DNA of 64,000 nt from Arthrobacter alpinus (GTDB taxonomy: Bacteria > Actinomycetota > Actinomycetes > Actinomycetales > Micrococcaceae), in NCBI RefSeq assembly GCF_900105965.1, contig NZ_FNTV01000001.1:3782001-3846000 (forward strand). The letters run 5' to 3'. Shown one piece after another: positions 43,249-52,054 of this stretch. Numbering within the stretch: position 1 is the first letter of the stretch; every line of letters starts with the position of its first letter. A program made the position numbers and the translations under genes. The notes beneath the pieces are model-generated. The model searched no databases. It was not told the DNA's origin and saw only the letters and a list, made by a program, of their open reading frames with translations.

Positions 43249-44391
43249 ATGCCTGAAAAAACGCCCGAGACGAATGAAGTAAAAACTACCCGCATCGTGG
43301 CCGGTCAAAAACCCCGGCGCAAGATCCGCGGCATCGAGATTGCCGCGATCGCGGCCATCATCGCCCTCATAGGTGCCGGCGCGGCCGTGGCCTCCGTGGC
43401 TGCCCGCAATGACAAGCCGGCAGTAGCCGCTCCCACCCAGGCCGACACCCTGAAATTGGGCTATTTCGCCAATGTTACCCACGCACCAGCCTTGATCGGC
43501 GTCAACAACGGCATCATCGCCAAGAACCTGGGCTCCACAAAACTGGAAACCCAAGTGTTCAATGCGGGGCCTTCGGCCATTGAGGCGCTCAACGCCGGAG
43601 CCATCGATGCAGCCTACCTTGGCCCTAACCCGGCCATTAATTCATTCGTCAAGAGTGCAGGGGAGTCCATCCGGATCATCGCGGGCGCAACCAGCGGTGG
43701 CGCACAATTGGTGGTCAAGCCTGAGATCACCACGGCCGCTGCGCTCAAGGGCAAGGTCCTGGCCACCCCGCAATTGGGTGGTACCCAGGATGTGGCCTTG
43801 CGGTCATGGTTGGCAGGCGCCGGATTTGCCACGACACCCAGCGGCGGCGGTGACGTGACTATTAACCCCACAGACAATGCCAGCACCCTGAAACTCTTCC
43901 AAGAGGGAAAGATCGACGGCGCCTGGCTGCCGGAGCCCTGGGCTTCGCGGCTGGTACTGGAGGCCGGGGCAAAAGTCTTGGTCAACGAGGCGGATTTGTG
44001 GGACAAGGGCGAGTTCGCCACCACCATTTTGATTGTCAGCAAGAAGTACCTCGAGGAGCATCCGCACACGGTTGAATCGCTGTTGGCGGGCAATGCCGAG
44101 TCCATTGACTGGCTCAATGCCCATCCCAAGGACGCCGCAACGGCCATCAACACAGCCCTCAAGGCTCAGGCTGGCAAAGCCTTGGCGCCGGAGGTGATCG
44201 CCCGATCCCTGACCGAATTGAAATTCTCCGCCGATCCGCTCGCCTCAACCTTCCCCAAGCTGTTGGAAGATGGCGTCACGGCCGGAGTGGGTACGCAAGC
44301 CAATCTGACAGGGATCTTTGAACTTGGCCCGCTGAACAAGATCTTGGCCAAGAATGGCCAGGCTGAAGTTTCTGCCGGTGGACTGGATTGA
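43249..44391 (+). CDS. ABC transporter substrate-binding protein, SsuA/TauA-like
   Basis: 380 residues. Residues 1-28 are basic and cytoplasmic; GIEIAAIAAIIALIGAGAA (29-47) is an N-terminal membrane anchor or signal; no lipobox Cys is present. The NMT1/SsuA fold follows: KLGYFANVTHAPALIGVNNG, FNAGPSAIEALNAGAIDAAY and ATPQLGGTQDVALRSWL. The family imports sulfonates, taurine, nitrate or thiamine precursors. With the sulfur operator and siroheme synthase gene downstream a sulfur oxyanion or sulfonate is likely. The SsuBC-like ATPase and permease genes follow the short ORF. Confidence 0.88.
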   Translation: MPEKTPETNEVKTTRIVAGQKPRRKIRGIEIAAIAAIIALIGAGAAVASVAARNDKPAVAAPTQADTLKLGYFANVTHAPALIGVNNGIIAKNLGSTKLETQVFNAGPSAIEALNAGAIDAAYLGPNPAINSFVKSAGESIRIIAGATSGGAQLVVKPEITTAAALKGKVLATPQLGGTQDVALRSWLAGAGFATTPSGGGDVTINPTDNASTLKLFQEGKIDGAWLPEPWASRLVLEAGAKVLVNEADLWDKGEFATTILIVSKKYLEEHPHTVESLLAGNAESIDWLNAHPKDAATAINTALKAQAGKALAPEVIARSLTELKFSADPLASTFPKLLEDGVTAGVGTQANLTGIFELGPLNKILAKNGQAEVSAGGLD

Positions 44392-44399
44392 TCCGCGAT

Positions 44400-44472
44400 T
44401 GTGACGCTGCGTGAACTTGCGTGACCTGTTGCGTCAGCTTCATTGATCAGGCGCAACCGGATTCCTTACCGT
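44400..44472 (+). promoter_or_regulatory. Second copy of the sulfur promoter (site B)
   Basis: TGACG at 44402, GTGAC at 44421, TTGATC (44443-44448) and TACCGT (44467-44472, 18-bp spacer) repeat site A, and the -10 again ends 6 nt before an ATG (44479). The same distances and 77 percent identity indicate duplication of a promoter plus gene start. Confidence 0.65.
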
Positions 44473-44478
44473 TTAGAT

Positions 44479-44631
44479 ATGGAAAAAAGCGGAGGCCAGC
44501 AGCGCTGGCGTGGTCTGGAAATTCTGGTCCTCGCAGTCCTCCTCGCCTTGATCGGTGCGGGAGCTGTGGCGGCCGGGTCACATAACAGTGCCGAACAGGC
44601 CACCACGGCAACAGGATTGAGGACATCATGA
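44479..44631 (+). CDS. 50-residue membrane-anchor ORF, probable remnant of a duplicated substrate-binding protein
   Basis: 50 residues from the ATG at 44479. WRGLEILVLAVLLALIGAGA (11-30) closely matches the IRGIEIAAIAAIIALIGAGA anchor of the upstream substrate-binding protein, at the same distance from a duplicated promoter. After residue 32 the similarity ends and a stop follows. Its stop overlaps the start of the ATPase gene (ATGA), so it drives translation of the transporter genes. It may be a deletion product keeping promoter and coupling, or a functional small membrane protein. Confidence 0.7.
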   Translation: MEKSGGQQRWRGLEILVLAVLLALIGAGAVAAGSHNSAEQATTATGLRTS

Positions 44632-45419
44632 CGCAGCTGCTCACCGCAGACGCGGCAACTGCCACGGCTCAGGGAGCCGAGAGCGCCAGCCGGCCGCCCG
44701 TCGTCGTCCTTGAAAACCTCGGCAAGAGCTTTGGATCCGGCGCTCCGGTGCTGGACGATGTCAACGCCACGGTCCAGCAGGGCGAATTTGTGGCCCTGCT
44801 GGGAGCCTCGGGCTGTGGCAAGTCCACCCTGCTCAACATCATTTCCGGCCTGGACGTTCCCACTTTGGGTGCCCTGGAGGTCCCCGCCGATGGTGCCGCA
44901 TTCATGTTTCAGGATTCATCGCTCTTTCCGTGGCTTACTGCCCGCAGGAATGTTGAACTCGCGCTCAAGCTGAGAGGTGTGGGTCGGGCAGAACGCAGGG
45001 TACGTGCCACCGAACTGCTTGACCTGGTGAACCTGGGACATGCCGTTGACAAGCGCCCGCACGAGCTCTCCGGCGGTATGCGCCAGCGGGTTGCACTTGC
45101 CCGGGCCTTGGCGCAGGACCGGCCGCTGTTGCTCATGGATGAGCCGTTCGCCGCGCTCGATGCCATCACCCGGGACCTGCTCCACAATGAGTTGGAACGT
45201 GTCTGGAAAGAGACCGGCCGGACCATTATTTTTGTCACCCACAACGTGCGCGAAGCCGTACGGCTGGGCCAGCGGGTGTTGCTGCTGTCCTCGAAGCCCG
45301 GACGTGTAGTTGCCCAATGGCAGGTTTCCGATGAACACCGGACCAATGCTGCTGCTGCCGGGGAACTGACCTCCGACATCACCACCCGATTGCGCGAGGA
45401 GATCCGCCGTCATGCCTGA
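44628..45419 (+). CDS. ABC transporter ATP-binding protein, SsuB-like
   Basis: 263 residues. Walker A LGASGCGKSTLLN is near 59-71, Q-loop MFQDSSLFPWLTARRNVEL near 94-112, signature LSGGMRQRVALARAL near 146-160, Walker B LLLMDEPFAALDAITR near 166-181 and H-loop FVTHN. The FQD-LFPW pattern is typical of SsuB/TauB ATPases for sulfonate, nitrate or taurine import. Coupled to the short ORF (ATGA) and overlaps the permease gene by 8 bp. Confidence 0.92.
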   Translation: MTQLLTADAATATAQGAESASRPPVVVLENLGKSFGSGAPVLDDVNATVQQGEFVALLGASGCGKSTLLNIISGLDVPTLGALEVPADGAAFMFQDSSLFPWLTARRNVELALKLRGVGRAERRVRATELLDLVNLGHAVDKRPHELSGGMRQRVALARALAQDRPLLLMDEPFAALDAITRDLLHNELERVWKETGRTIIFVTHNVREAVRLGQRVLLLSSKPGRVVAQWQVSDEHRTNAAAAGELTSDITTRLREEIRRHA

Positions 45420-46308
45420 GACAGTTACCTCCCCCATGATCAAGAGCGGCACCGACGAGGAAATGCGCTCCCTCGAGGCCGGGTTGGACTCGCTCCAGTC
45501 CGACGCCGTGCAGCGCCGACGGATCGATTGGTCCCGCGTGCTTCTGCCGCTGGCCGCCTTCATTGTCCTGCTGCTCGCGTGGCAGTTCTACGTTTCGCTG
45601 GGGCTGCGCCGCCGCGACCTGGTGCCCGGACCGCTGGACGTTCTGGGATCGCTTGGTGCACTGTGGCAGGACGGTACGGCGCAGGAAGCCGTCTGGACGT
45701 CGCTGCAACGCGGCATCATCGGCTTCGCGGTCAGCATTGTGGTTGGCACGCCGATCGGCCTGCTCCTTTCCCAAGTCCGGATCTTGCGCCGCGCATTTGG
45801 CCCCCTGATTTCGGGCCTGCAGGTACTGCCTTCCGTGGCTTGGGTGCCGGCGGCCATTATCTGGTTCGGTCTGACCGACGCCACGGTGTACTTCGTCATG
45901 TTCATGGGCGCCATCCCCTCCATCATCAACGGCCTCATCGCCGGCGTGGATCAGATTCCGCCCCAGTACCGCCGTGTTGGCCAGATTCTGGGTGCATCGC
46001 GCTGGGAAATGGCCGTCAACGTGGTTCTTCCCGCCGCGCTTCCGGGTTATGTGGGCGGGCTCAAACAGGGCTGGGCGTTCTCGTGGCGCTCCCTCATGGC
46101 CGCGGAAATTATCGCGATGGGCGGCTCCTTGGGGTTCGGGCTGGGTTCGCTGCTCGAGCAGGGCCGCCAGCTCTCCGATATGGGGATCGTCATGTCGGCG
46201 ATTCTGGTCATCCTGTTTGTGGGCATCGCCGTAGAGCTCCTGGTCTTCGCACCCGTGGAAAAGCGGTTGTTGCGCGGCCGTGGATTGTTGGCCGGCAGCA
46301 CTCGCTAG
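45412..46308 (+). CDS. ABC transporter permease, SsuC-like
   Basis: 298 residues. An N-terminal membrane segment near 42-60, then the BPD permease core with about five further segments. The EAA loop is YRRVGQILGASRWEMAVNVVLPAALPGYVGG, spanning about residues 183-213, typical of the SsuC/TauC/NrtB group. Forms the importer with the two preceding proteins. A 7-bp GC hairpin lies 20 bp after the stop (46328-46345). Confidence 0.92.
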   Translation: MPETVTSPMIKSGTDEEMRSLEAGLDSLQSDAVQRRRIDWSRVLLPLAAFIVLLLAWQFYVSLGLRRRDLVPGPLDVLGSLGALWQDGTAQEAVWTSLQRGIIGFAVSIVVGTPIGLLLSQVRILRRAFGPLISGLQVLPSVAWVPAAIIWFGLTDATVYFVMFMGAIPSIINGLIAGVDQIPPQYRRVGQILGASRWEMAVNVVLPAALPGYVGGLKQGWAFSWRSLMAAEIIAMGGSLGFGLGSLLEQGRQLSDMGIVMSAILVILFVGIAVELLVFAPVEKRLLRGRGLLAGSTR

Positions 46309-46327
46309 CCTCCCCGTGCCCTGCTCC

Positions 46328-46345
46328 AGGCCGGGCGTCCGGCCT
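46328..46345. terminator. Short GC hairpin after the SsuC-like gene
   Basis: AGGCCGG and CCGGCCT pair with a GCGT tetraloop, 20 bp after the permease stop. No T-run, so a weak candidate. Confidence 0.35.
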
Positions 46346-46370
46346 CAGCCAATCGGAATGTGTCCCCGCG

Positions 46371-46431
46371 TGACGCCACGTGAAGTGGTGTAACGAATCC
46401 CTTGTTTCTCTTTGTTGCGCTTCCCTAAGGT
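46371..46431 (+). promoter_or_regulatory. Promoter of the siroheme synthase gene with shared motif (site C)
   Basis: TGACG at 46371 and GTAAC at 46390 match the TGACG-N14-GTRA repeat, with CGTGAA between, as in sites A and B. TTGTTT (46402-46407) and TAAGGT (46426-46431) are 18 bp apart, and the -10 ends 6 nt before the ATG. The motif is 55 bp from the -10, one helical turn closer than the other copies. Confidence 0.6.
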
Positions 46432-46437
46432 TTTTTC

Positions 46438-47709
46438 ATGGCAATTGTGGATCTTTACCCAACCTCCCTGCGGCTCCTTGGCCGCCCCGTCCTCGTTGTG
46501 GGCGGCGGCACGGTTGCGGCCCGGCGGGCCAAGGCATTGCTCGACGCCGGAGCCCAGGTCACCCTTGTGGCCCCGGTTCTCAGCGCCCCCGCCAGGGAGC
46601 TCGCCGACGCCGGCCTTCTCACGTGGGCTGCCCGCGGTTACATAAGCGCCGACATGGACGGCGTTTGGTACGCCGTGGCGGCCAGCAATAACTTTGACGT
46701 GGACGCCTTGGTAGCCTCCGATGCAGAATCCAGCCGCATCTGGTGCGTGAACCATTCCCACGCCCAGGAATCGGCGGCCTGGACACCGGCTGTTGCCACA
46801 GTGGAGGACGTCAAGGTGGCTGTTAACGCCGGCGGAGATCCCCTGCGTGCCGTGGCCATTCGCAACGCCATCGCGGCTGCTCTGGAAAGCGGAGACCTGC
46901 CGTTGCGCCGGTACCGAAAAGCAGCAATCTCGCCAACGCCTGACCACCGAGGCTCCGTTGCCCTCGTAGGTGGTGGTCCCGGCGCCGAAGACCTCATCAC
47001 GGTACGCGGACGCAGGCTTCTGGCCGAGGCTGATGTGGTGGTGGCCGACAGGCTTGGCCCCCGCGGCCTGCTGCAAACTCTCGGCGACGACGTGAAGATC
47101 ATCGAAGTCGGCAAGACCCCAGGTCATCACCCCGTTCCGCAAACGGAAATCAATGCCATTCTGGTCCGCGAAGCCCAGGCCGGAAAGCGCGTGGTCAGGC
47201 TCAAGGGCGGCGATCCGTACGTGCTGGGCCGCGGCGGCGAAGAAGCGATCGCCTGCCGTGAAAACGGTGTGGACGTGGAAGTTGTTCCGGGTGTCACCAG
47301 CGCCGTCAGTGTTCCTGCTGCCGCAGGCATCCCCGTCACACACCGCGGACTGGCCAAGGCGTTCACCATGATCAGTGGCCACGAGGAACTTGAAAACGTC
47401 CCCCACGGCAGCGATCACACGGTGATTCTGCTCATGGGCGTTGGCACACTTAACCGGTCCATGCCCATCCTCGAAGCCGCCGGCCGGGACAAGGACTGCC
47501 CCGTGGCCATCATTGAAAACGGCTACGCCAAGGACCAGCGCGTCACCATTGGCACCCTGGGCACCATCGTGGCCCTCGCCCAGGCGGGCCAGGTACGCAA
47601 CCCGGCGGTCGTCGTCGTCGGTGACGTGGTGCGTGTCAGCCCCTTGGCGCCGCTGGAACTGGCCACCGCCAACTATGGCACGCGGGAAACTTTCAGTTCT
47701 CTCTCTTAG
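46438..47709 (+). CDS. cysG: Siroheme synthase, precorrin-2 dehydrogenase plus uroporphyrinogen methyltransferase
   Basis: 423 residues. The N-terminal Rossmann domain (about 1-150) with VVGGGTVAARRAKALLDAGA is the precorrin-2 dehydrogenase part, shorter than in enterobacterial CysG. The methyltransferase domain starts near 178 with VALVGGGPGAEDLITVRG, then VRLKGGDPYVLGRGGEEA and VPGVTSAVSVPAAAGIPVTH. It makes sirohydrochlorin from uroporphyrinogen III for sulfite reductase. Iron insertion probably needs the CbiX-like protein at 31.5 kb. Its promoter shares the sulfur motif. Confidence 0.93.
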   Translation: MAIVDLYPTSLRLLGRPVLVVGGGTVAARRAKALLDAGAQVTLVAPVLSAPARELADAGLLTWAARGYISADMDGVWYAVAASNNFDVDALVASDAESSRIWCVNHSHAQESAAWTPAVATVEDVKVAVNAGGDPLRAVAIRNAIAAALESGDLPLRRYRKAAISPTPDHRGSVALVGGGPGAEDLITVRGRRLLAEADVVVADRLGPRGLLQTLGDDVKIIEVGKTPGHHPVPQTEINAILVREAQAGKRVVRLKGGDPYVLGRGGEEAIACRENGVDVEVVPGVTSAVSVPAAAGIPVTHRGLAKAFTMISGHEELENVPHGSDHTVILLMGVGTLNRSMPILEAAGRDKDCPVAIIENGYAKDQRVTIGTLGTIVALAQAGQVRNPAVVVVGDVVRVSPLAPLELATANYGTRETFSSLS

Positions 47710-47740
47710 ACTTATCCATAAGCCCTTTGTACATACAGAA

Positions 47741-49201
47741 ATGAGCACAGCCGTGTCATCAAACTCTTCAGTAGCGCCCGGAACGCAGGACCGTCCCCTG
47801 CGCATCGCCGTCGTTGGCTCCGGCCCGGCCGGCGTTTACGCGGCGGACATGATCACCAAGAGCGCCGAAGTGCGTGATGGTCTAGTTGTCAGCATTGACC
47901 TTTTTGACCGCTACCCGGCCCCGTACGGCCTGATCCGTTACGGCGTTGCGCCCGATCACCCCCGTATCAAGGGCATTGTGAACGCGCTCTACAAGGTGCT
48001 CGACCGGGGCGACATCCGCTTCTTCGGCAACGTCGAGTACGGAACGGACCTCTCCCTTGAGGACCTGCAGAAGCACTACGACGCCGTCATTTTCGCAACC
48101 GGTGCCATCAAGGATGCGGACCTGAACATCCCGGGCGTGGAGCTTGATGGTTCCTATGGCGGTGCCGACTTTGTCTCCTGGTACGACGGGCACCCTGACG
48201 TATCCCGCGAATGGCCGCTGAATGCGAAGGAAATCGCCGTTATCGGTAACGGCAACGTGGCCCTGGACGTGGCCCGCGTGCTGTCCAAGCACGCCGATGA
48301 CCTGCTGGTCACGGAGATCCCAGAGAACGTGTACGCCGGTTTGAAGGAATCGCCCGTCACGGACGTGCACATCTTTGGCCGCCGCGGCCCTGCCCAGGTG
48401 AAGTTCACCCCCATGGAGCTGCGCGAGCTCAGCCATTCCAAGGACGTTGACATTGTTCTCTACGAGGAGGACTTCGATTTCGATGAGGCCTCCGACGTTG
48501 CCGTGAAGAGCAACAACCAGGTCAAGACCATGGTCAACACTCTCACCAACTGGCTGGTTGAGCAGGAGGACGACGCCGCCGACCCCACCACGGGTGCCTC
48601 CCGCCGCCTCCACCTGCACTTCCTCCACAACCCGGTGGAGATCACGGGCCAGGACGGCAAGGTTACGGGCATCAAGTTCGAGCGCACCGAACTGGACGGA
48701 ACAGGAAATGCACGCGGAACCGGCGAGTTCATCGACTACCCGGTCCAGGCCGTTTACCGCTCCATCGGATACTTTGGTTCGGCCTTGCCGGATGTGGAAT
48801 TTGACCACAAGCGTGGCGTTGTCACGAACGAGGCCGGCCGCGTAATCGGTACCGACGGCACCCACGTACCGGGAGTCTATGCAACGGGTTGGATCAAGCG
48901 CGGCCCAGTTGGCTTGATTGGTCACACCAAGGGCGATGCCTTGGAAACCATCACCCACCTCTTGGCTGACCGTGAGGAACTTCCCCTGGCAGCTGTGGCG
49001 ACGCCGGAAGCAGTGACCGAACTGCTCGATTCCCGCGGCGTGGAATTCACCACGTGGGAAGGCTGGCTGGAACTTGATGCGCATGAAAAGGCATTGGGTG
49101 CCGCCGCGTCAGAGACCGGCCCGGTTCAGCGCGAACGCGTCAAGGTAGTGCCCCGCGAAGACATGGTCAGCGTGTCCCGCGGCGCCTCGGTAGTGGGATA
49201 G
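47741..49201 (+). CDS. Ferredoxin-NADP reductase, FprA type
   Basis: 486 residues from the ATG at 47741. RIAVVGSGPAGVYAADMI near 21-38 binds FAD, FDRYPAPYGLIRYGVAPDHP near 56-75 is the adrenodoxin-reductase signature, and VIGNGNVALDVARVL near 167-181 binds NADPH. GWIKRGPVGLIGHTKGDA is the C-terminal hallmark. The enzyme passes electrons from NADPH to ferredoxin and, from its place after the siroheme synthase gene, probably feeds sulfite reductase. TTAGAC and TACATA 18 bp apart lie just upstream. A paralogue starts at 63866. Confidence 0.93.
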   Translation: MSTAVSSNSSVAPGTQDRPLRIAVVGSGPAGVYAADMITKSAEVRDGLVVSIDLFDRYPAPYGLIRYGVAPDHPRIKGIVNALYKVLDRGDIRFFGNVEYGTDLSLEDLQKHYDAVIFATGAIKDADLNIPGVELDGSYGGADFVSWYDGHPDVSREWPLNAKEIAVIGNGNVALDVARVLSKHADDLLVTEIPENVYAGLKESPVTDVHIFGRRGPAQVKFTPMELRELSHSKDVDIVLYEEDFDFDEASDVAVKSNNQVKTMVNTLTNWLVEQEDDAADPTTGASRRLHLHFLHNPVEITGQDGKVTGIKFERTELDGTGNARGTGEFIDYPVQAVYRSIGYFGSALPDVEFDHKRGVVTNEAGRVIGTDGTHVPGVYATGWIKRGPVGLIGHTKGDALETITHLLADREELPLAAVATPEAVTELLDSRGVEFTTWEGWLELDAHEKALGAAASETGPVQRERVKVVPREDMVSVSRGASVVG

Positions 49202-49292
49202 TCACGGCAGTTCTTCGGTGGCTAATCCCAGGGTTCTAATCCTTGGGGTTGGCCGCCACTGGGCCGAAGGCGGCGTCCGGATCGTGGGCCAC

Positions 49293-49333
49293 AACCCCTG
49301 CAAGCACGTCTCCATGACCTTCTTGCAGGGGTT
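49293..49333. terminator. Inverted repeat between convergent genes
   Basis: AACCCCTGCAAG (49293-49304) and CTTGCAGGGGTT (49322-49333) are exact inverse 12-mers with a 17-nt loop. They lie in a 266-bp gap between the convergent reductase and MFS genes. Apart from this hairpin I see nothing in that gap. No clear T-run. Confidence 0.5.
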
Positions 49334-49467
49334 GGTGGAGGCTTTGGCTACGGCTAGATGGAAGTTCCGATCGCAAACCACCCAGATGCCATGATCGCCA
49401 CGGTCCCACGAATCACGGTGCGGTGAGGTGCGAGGAGCCAGTGGTTATGAGGAGTTTCCTTTGTGGA

Positions 49468-50703
49468 TCAAGAACTCTTCCGGCCGGTTGCCGTGAGCAA
49501 CCAGGCTAATACCACTTGCACGGCGGCCACGGCCACAAGAAGAATAAGCGGCAGCGTCCATCCACCGGAGAGGCTGTGGGCCAGGCCCATTCCAAACGGG
49601 CCCATTGTCCCAACCAAGTAGCCCACGGACTGGGCGAGCGTTGACATGGCGGTGGCTTCCGCCGTGGTGTTTCCGGAGCGGCTGATGACAACCAGAACCA
49701 GCGAAAAAACGCCAAAGCCGAGCCCCAGCAATAGCGCAGGTGCCACGGCCGCCTGCGCGGGCAACACCAAAAGCGCGACTGCGCCGAGCAGGTACGAGCC
49801 GCTGGCCACCATGAAGGCGCGGCGTAGTCCGCCGGGGCGCCCGGCGAGGGCCAGCAATGCAACATTGCCCCCTACGGTCACAACTTGCGCCAGTCCCAAG
49901 AACAGTCCCGCGGTCGTGGGGTCGAGGCCGCCGGCGATTAAGATGGTGGGCAGCCAGCTGATGATGGAGTAGGCAGCGATGGCTTGGATCGTGAAGAACG
50001 CTGTTATGAGCAGGCCCTGACGCGTCTTGAGAAGCACCCACGGCGAGCTACGCATTCCACGGCCAATCACTTGGCGGCGGTGGGCGGCGAGGGCCACCGG
50101 GATGAATGCGATCAGAGTAACGACGGACAGGAGGGACCATGCAGCCAGGCCGAGCGACGGCGAATCCAGCTGCAGGGCCAGCGGTACGCTAACGGCCGCA
50201 GAGATCGTGGCGCCGAGTGACATCGTGATCGTGTAAACGCCCGTCATGGTGGTGGTTTTGCTGGCGTAGTGCTCGCGGATGAATGACGGCATGGCCACGT
50301 TGCAAACGGCCAGTCCGGACATGCTCACTACGGTACCCAGCACCAGCATGCCCACACTCGGGACCGCCCGCAGCGCCAGGCCAACGGTCAGAGTCGCGAG
50401 GGCCAGTGCGATTGCCTTCTCCACGCCTACGCGACGGACCAGCCACGACGTGCCGGCACCCGCTACCGCAAAACACAGTGTGGGAATCGAGGGCAGAAGG
50501 GCCGCAGTGAACGTGCCATAGCCGAGCACCAGCTGGAGGTCGTGGAAGAGCGCCGAGGCGCTGGAGATTCCTGCGCGCAGATTCAGGCCCACCAAGGCAA
50601 CCGCAAGGATTCCGACGACGGCGACGAGCCGCTTGCGGGGGTGCGGTGCTTGAATTGAGTGGTCGGCTTGGGAGGCTTTTGAGGTGTGGAGAGCAGAAGA
50701 CAT
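49468..50703 (-). CDS. MFS transporter, CynX/NimT-like
   Basis: 411 residues, twelve hydrophobic segments. VALVGLNLRAGISSASALFHD near 37-57 is the N-terminal signature of the cyanate/nitroimidazole transporter (CynX/NimT) group, where NLR in TM1 is conserved. The substrate cannot be told. No cyanase or nitrilase gene is near. It is transcribed towards the reductase gene. Confidence 0.87.
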   Translation of the reverse strand: MSSALHTSKASQADHSIQAPHPRKRLVAVVGILAVALVGLNLRAGISSASALFHDLQLVLGYGTFTAALLPSIPTLCFAVAGAGTSWLVRRVGVEKAIALALATLTVGLALRAVPSVGMLVLGTVVSMSGLAVCNVAMPSFIREHYASKTTTMTGVYTITMSLGATISAAVSVPLALQLDSPSLGLAAWSLLSVVTLIAFIPVALAAHRRQVIGRGMRSSPWVLLKTRQGLLITAFFTIQAIAAYSIISWLPTILIAGGLDPTTAGLFLGLAQVVTVGGNVALLALAGRPGGLRRAFMVASGSYLLGAVALLVLPAQAAVAPALLLGLGFGVFSLVLVVISRSGNTTAEATAMSTLAQSVGYLVGTMGPFGMGLAHSLSGGWTLPLILLVAVAAVQVVLAWLLTATGRKSS

Positions 50704-50852
50704 TACTTCAATGGTAGGACGTTAGACGTCTGACCAAGCAATGTGCGCGACAGCAGGAATTAGGTCCTAGCTATGGATGTTCCTGACCGGCGGTCGTAGA
50801 GTGGTCCGTAGATACTTGTGCTGGTCTCGAACAAAAGGTCTGGGGTGTTGGG

Positions 50853-51953
50853 GTGCGTGGGGACGCGAAGTCTTTGCTCCTGAACGATTCCTTGATGTTT
50901 GCCGCCCGAATGGTTCTCGGAAGTATCTTGTTTGCGGCCGCGATCGTGGTGCTAGGTTCAACATCTGCCTTTGCGGCTTCGCACTCACCCTCCGCCACGC
51001 AACCCTCATCCGAACAGGATTCCTCAAGCGGGTTGCTGTCCGGCAACCTCAGCCCCATTGGGAACGTGGTGGACAAAACCATCGCTCAGGTGCCGGTCGT
51101 CCATGACATCCGTGGGATTACAGCGGTTGATACCGTTCTGCCCCCGGTGGCCACTGTCACGGACAACCTCGAAAAAACCGTTCAGGCCGCGCCAGTTGCG
51201 GGACCTGTGATTGCTCAACCGGTCGTCAGCGCTATTGACGCCGTGGCAGCTCCTGTCCTGGGCGCTGTGGATCAAGTGACTCAGCCGGTTTTGGCGGTTG
51301 TGGCCCCCGTGATTGATCCGGTGTCCGCAGCTGTAATCCCTATTGTGGACTCAGTAGTCGGGGGCGTTTTCGGAGGGATTGGCGCCGGGGTGGACGAGGT
51401 CGTGCCGTTTCTGCCGGAAATCCCAGGAACTAACCCCATCGTCCCCCAAATACCCGTGAGCCCCGGCGAGCTACCCGGATCCATTGATGTAGTAACTAGT
51501 GACTCAAGCACACAGCAAGCTGGGTCTAACCCAACAGCGTCTGTGACGGGTGCACTTGCCGGCTTGGCGACTTCGTCCATCCAAAATTCGGTGCCAAGTT
51601 CCTTCAAGACGCCCATGGAAGTTCTGGCCGGAGTCGGCCTGGGCCATGGAGAGTCCTTCTTGGGCGCTACGCCATCGCCTCCCGTCCTTGATTCCTCTGC
51701 AGTCGCCGGCGCAGCGTGTGGCTCAAATTCGAGACTTTCGGCAGTGGGCCCATGCGGCGCCGATCTGGCTACTGCCGCAGGTCCAGGCCCGTCGGGGGCT
51801 GGGTCCGGCGGTGCCGGAGGGGCTTCAGGAACGGCCGCCAATGAAAACTTCTCAGGGTCACCAGTGTTTGCAGCTGGGTTCTCGGCGATGATCAATGCCG
51901 ATTGGCCGCTTCCTGCCTCCATGCCCTCCCACCCCGGATCATCACCTGACTAG
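50853..51953 (+). CDS. Secreted Val/Pro/Ala-rich surface protein
   Basis: 366 residues from a GTG at 50853; an in-frame ATG at 50895 (MFAARMVLGS) is an alternative that still gives a signal peptide (core LGSILFAAAIVVLG, then SAFA-AS cleavage). The mature part to about 180 is built of degenerate Val/Pro/Ala units such as APVAGPVIAQPVVSAIDAV and VAAPVLGAVDQV, then a Pro/Ser-rich region and a Gly/Ser-rich tail. No LPxTG motif or transmembrane end is seen. Likely a loosely attached envelope protein. Family not recognised. The chaplin-like gene follows 101 bp downstream on the same strand. Confidence 0.75.
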   Translation: MRGDAKSLLLNDSLMFAARMVLGSILFAAAIVVLGSTSAFAASHSPSATQPSSEQDSSSGLLSGNLSPIGNVVDKTIAQVPVVHDIRGITAVDTVLPPVATVTDNLEKTVQAAPVAGPVIAQPVVSAIDAVAAPVLGAVDQVTQPVLAVVAPVIDPVSAAVIPIVDSVVGGVFGGIGAGVDEVVPFLPEIPGTNPIVPQIPVSPGELPGSIDVVTSDSSTQQAGSNPTASVTGALAGLATSSIQNSVPSSFKTPMEVLAGVGLGHGESFLGATPSPPVLDSSAVAGAACGSNSRLSAVGPCGADLATAAGPGPSGAGSGGAGGASGTAANENFSGSPVFAAGFSAMINADWPLPASMPSHPGSSPD

Positions 51954-52054
51954 ATGACCGTCTGTCTGTCTTGAAGCCTGAGCAGACAACACGGTATTTC
52001 CCTGGCTTGCATTCGCAACCAAGGTCAAAAAATCTTTGTCAGGAGTTGGACATT

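Noticed and set aside
47882..49084. 400-residue open frame opposite the ferredoxin-NADP reductase
   Set aside because: Antisense shadow of a clearly recognised enzyme.
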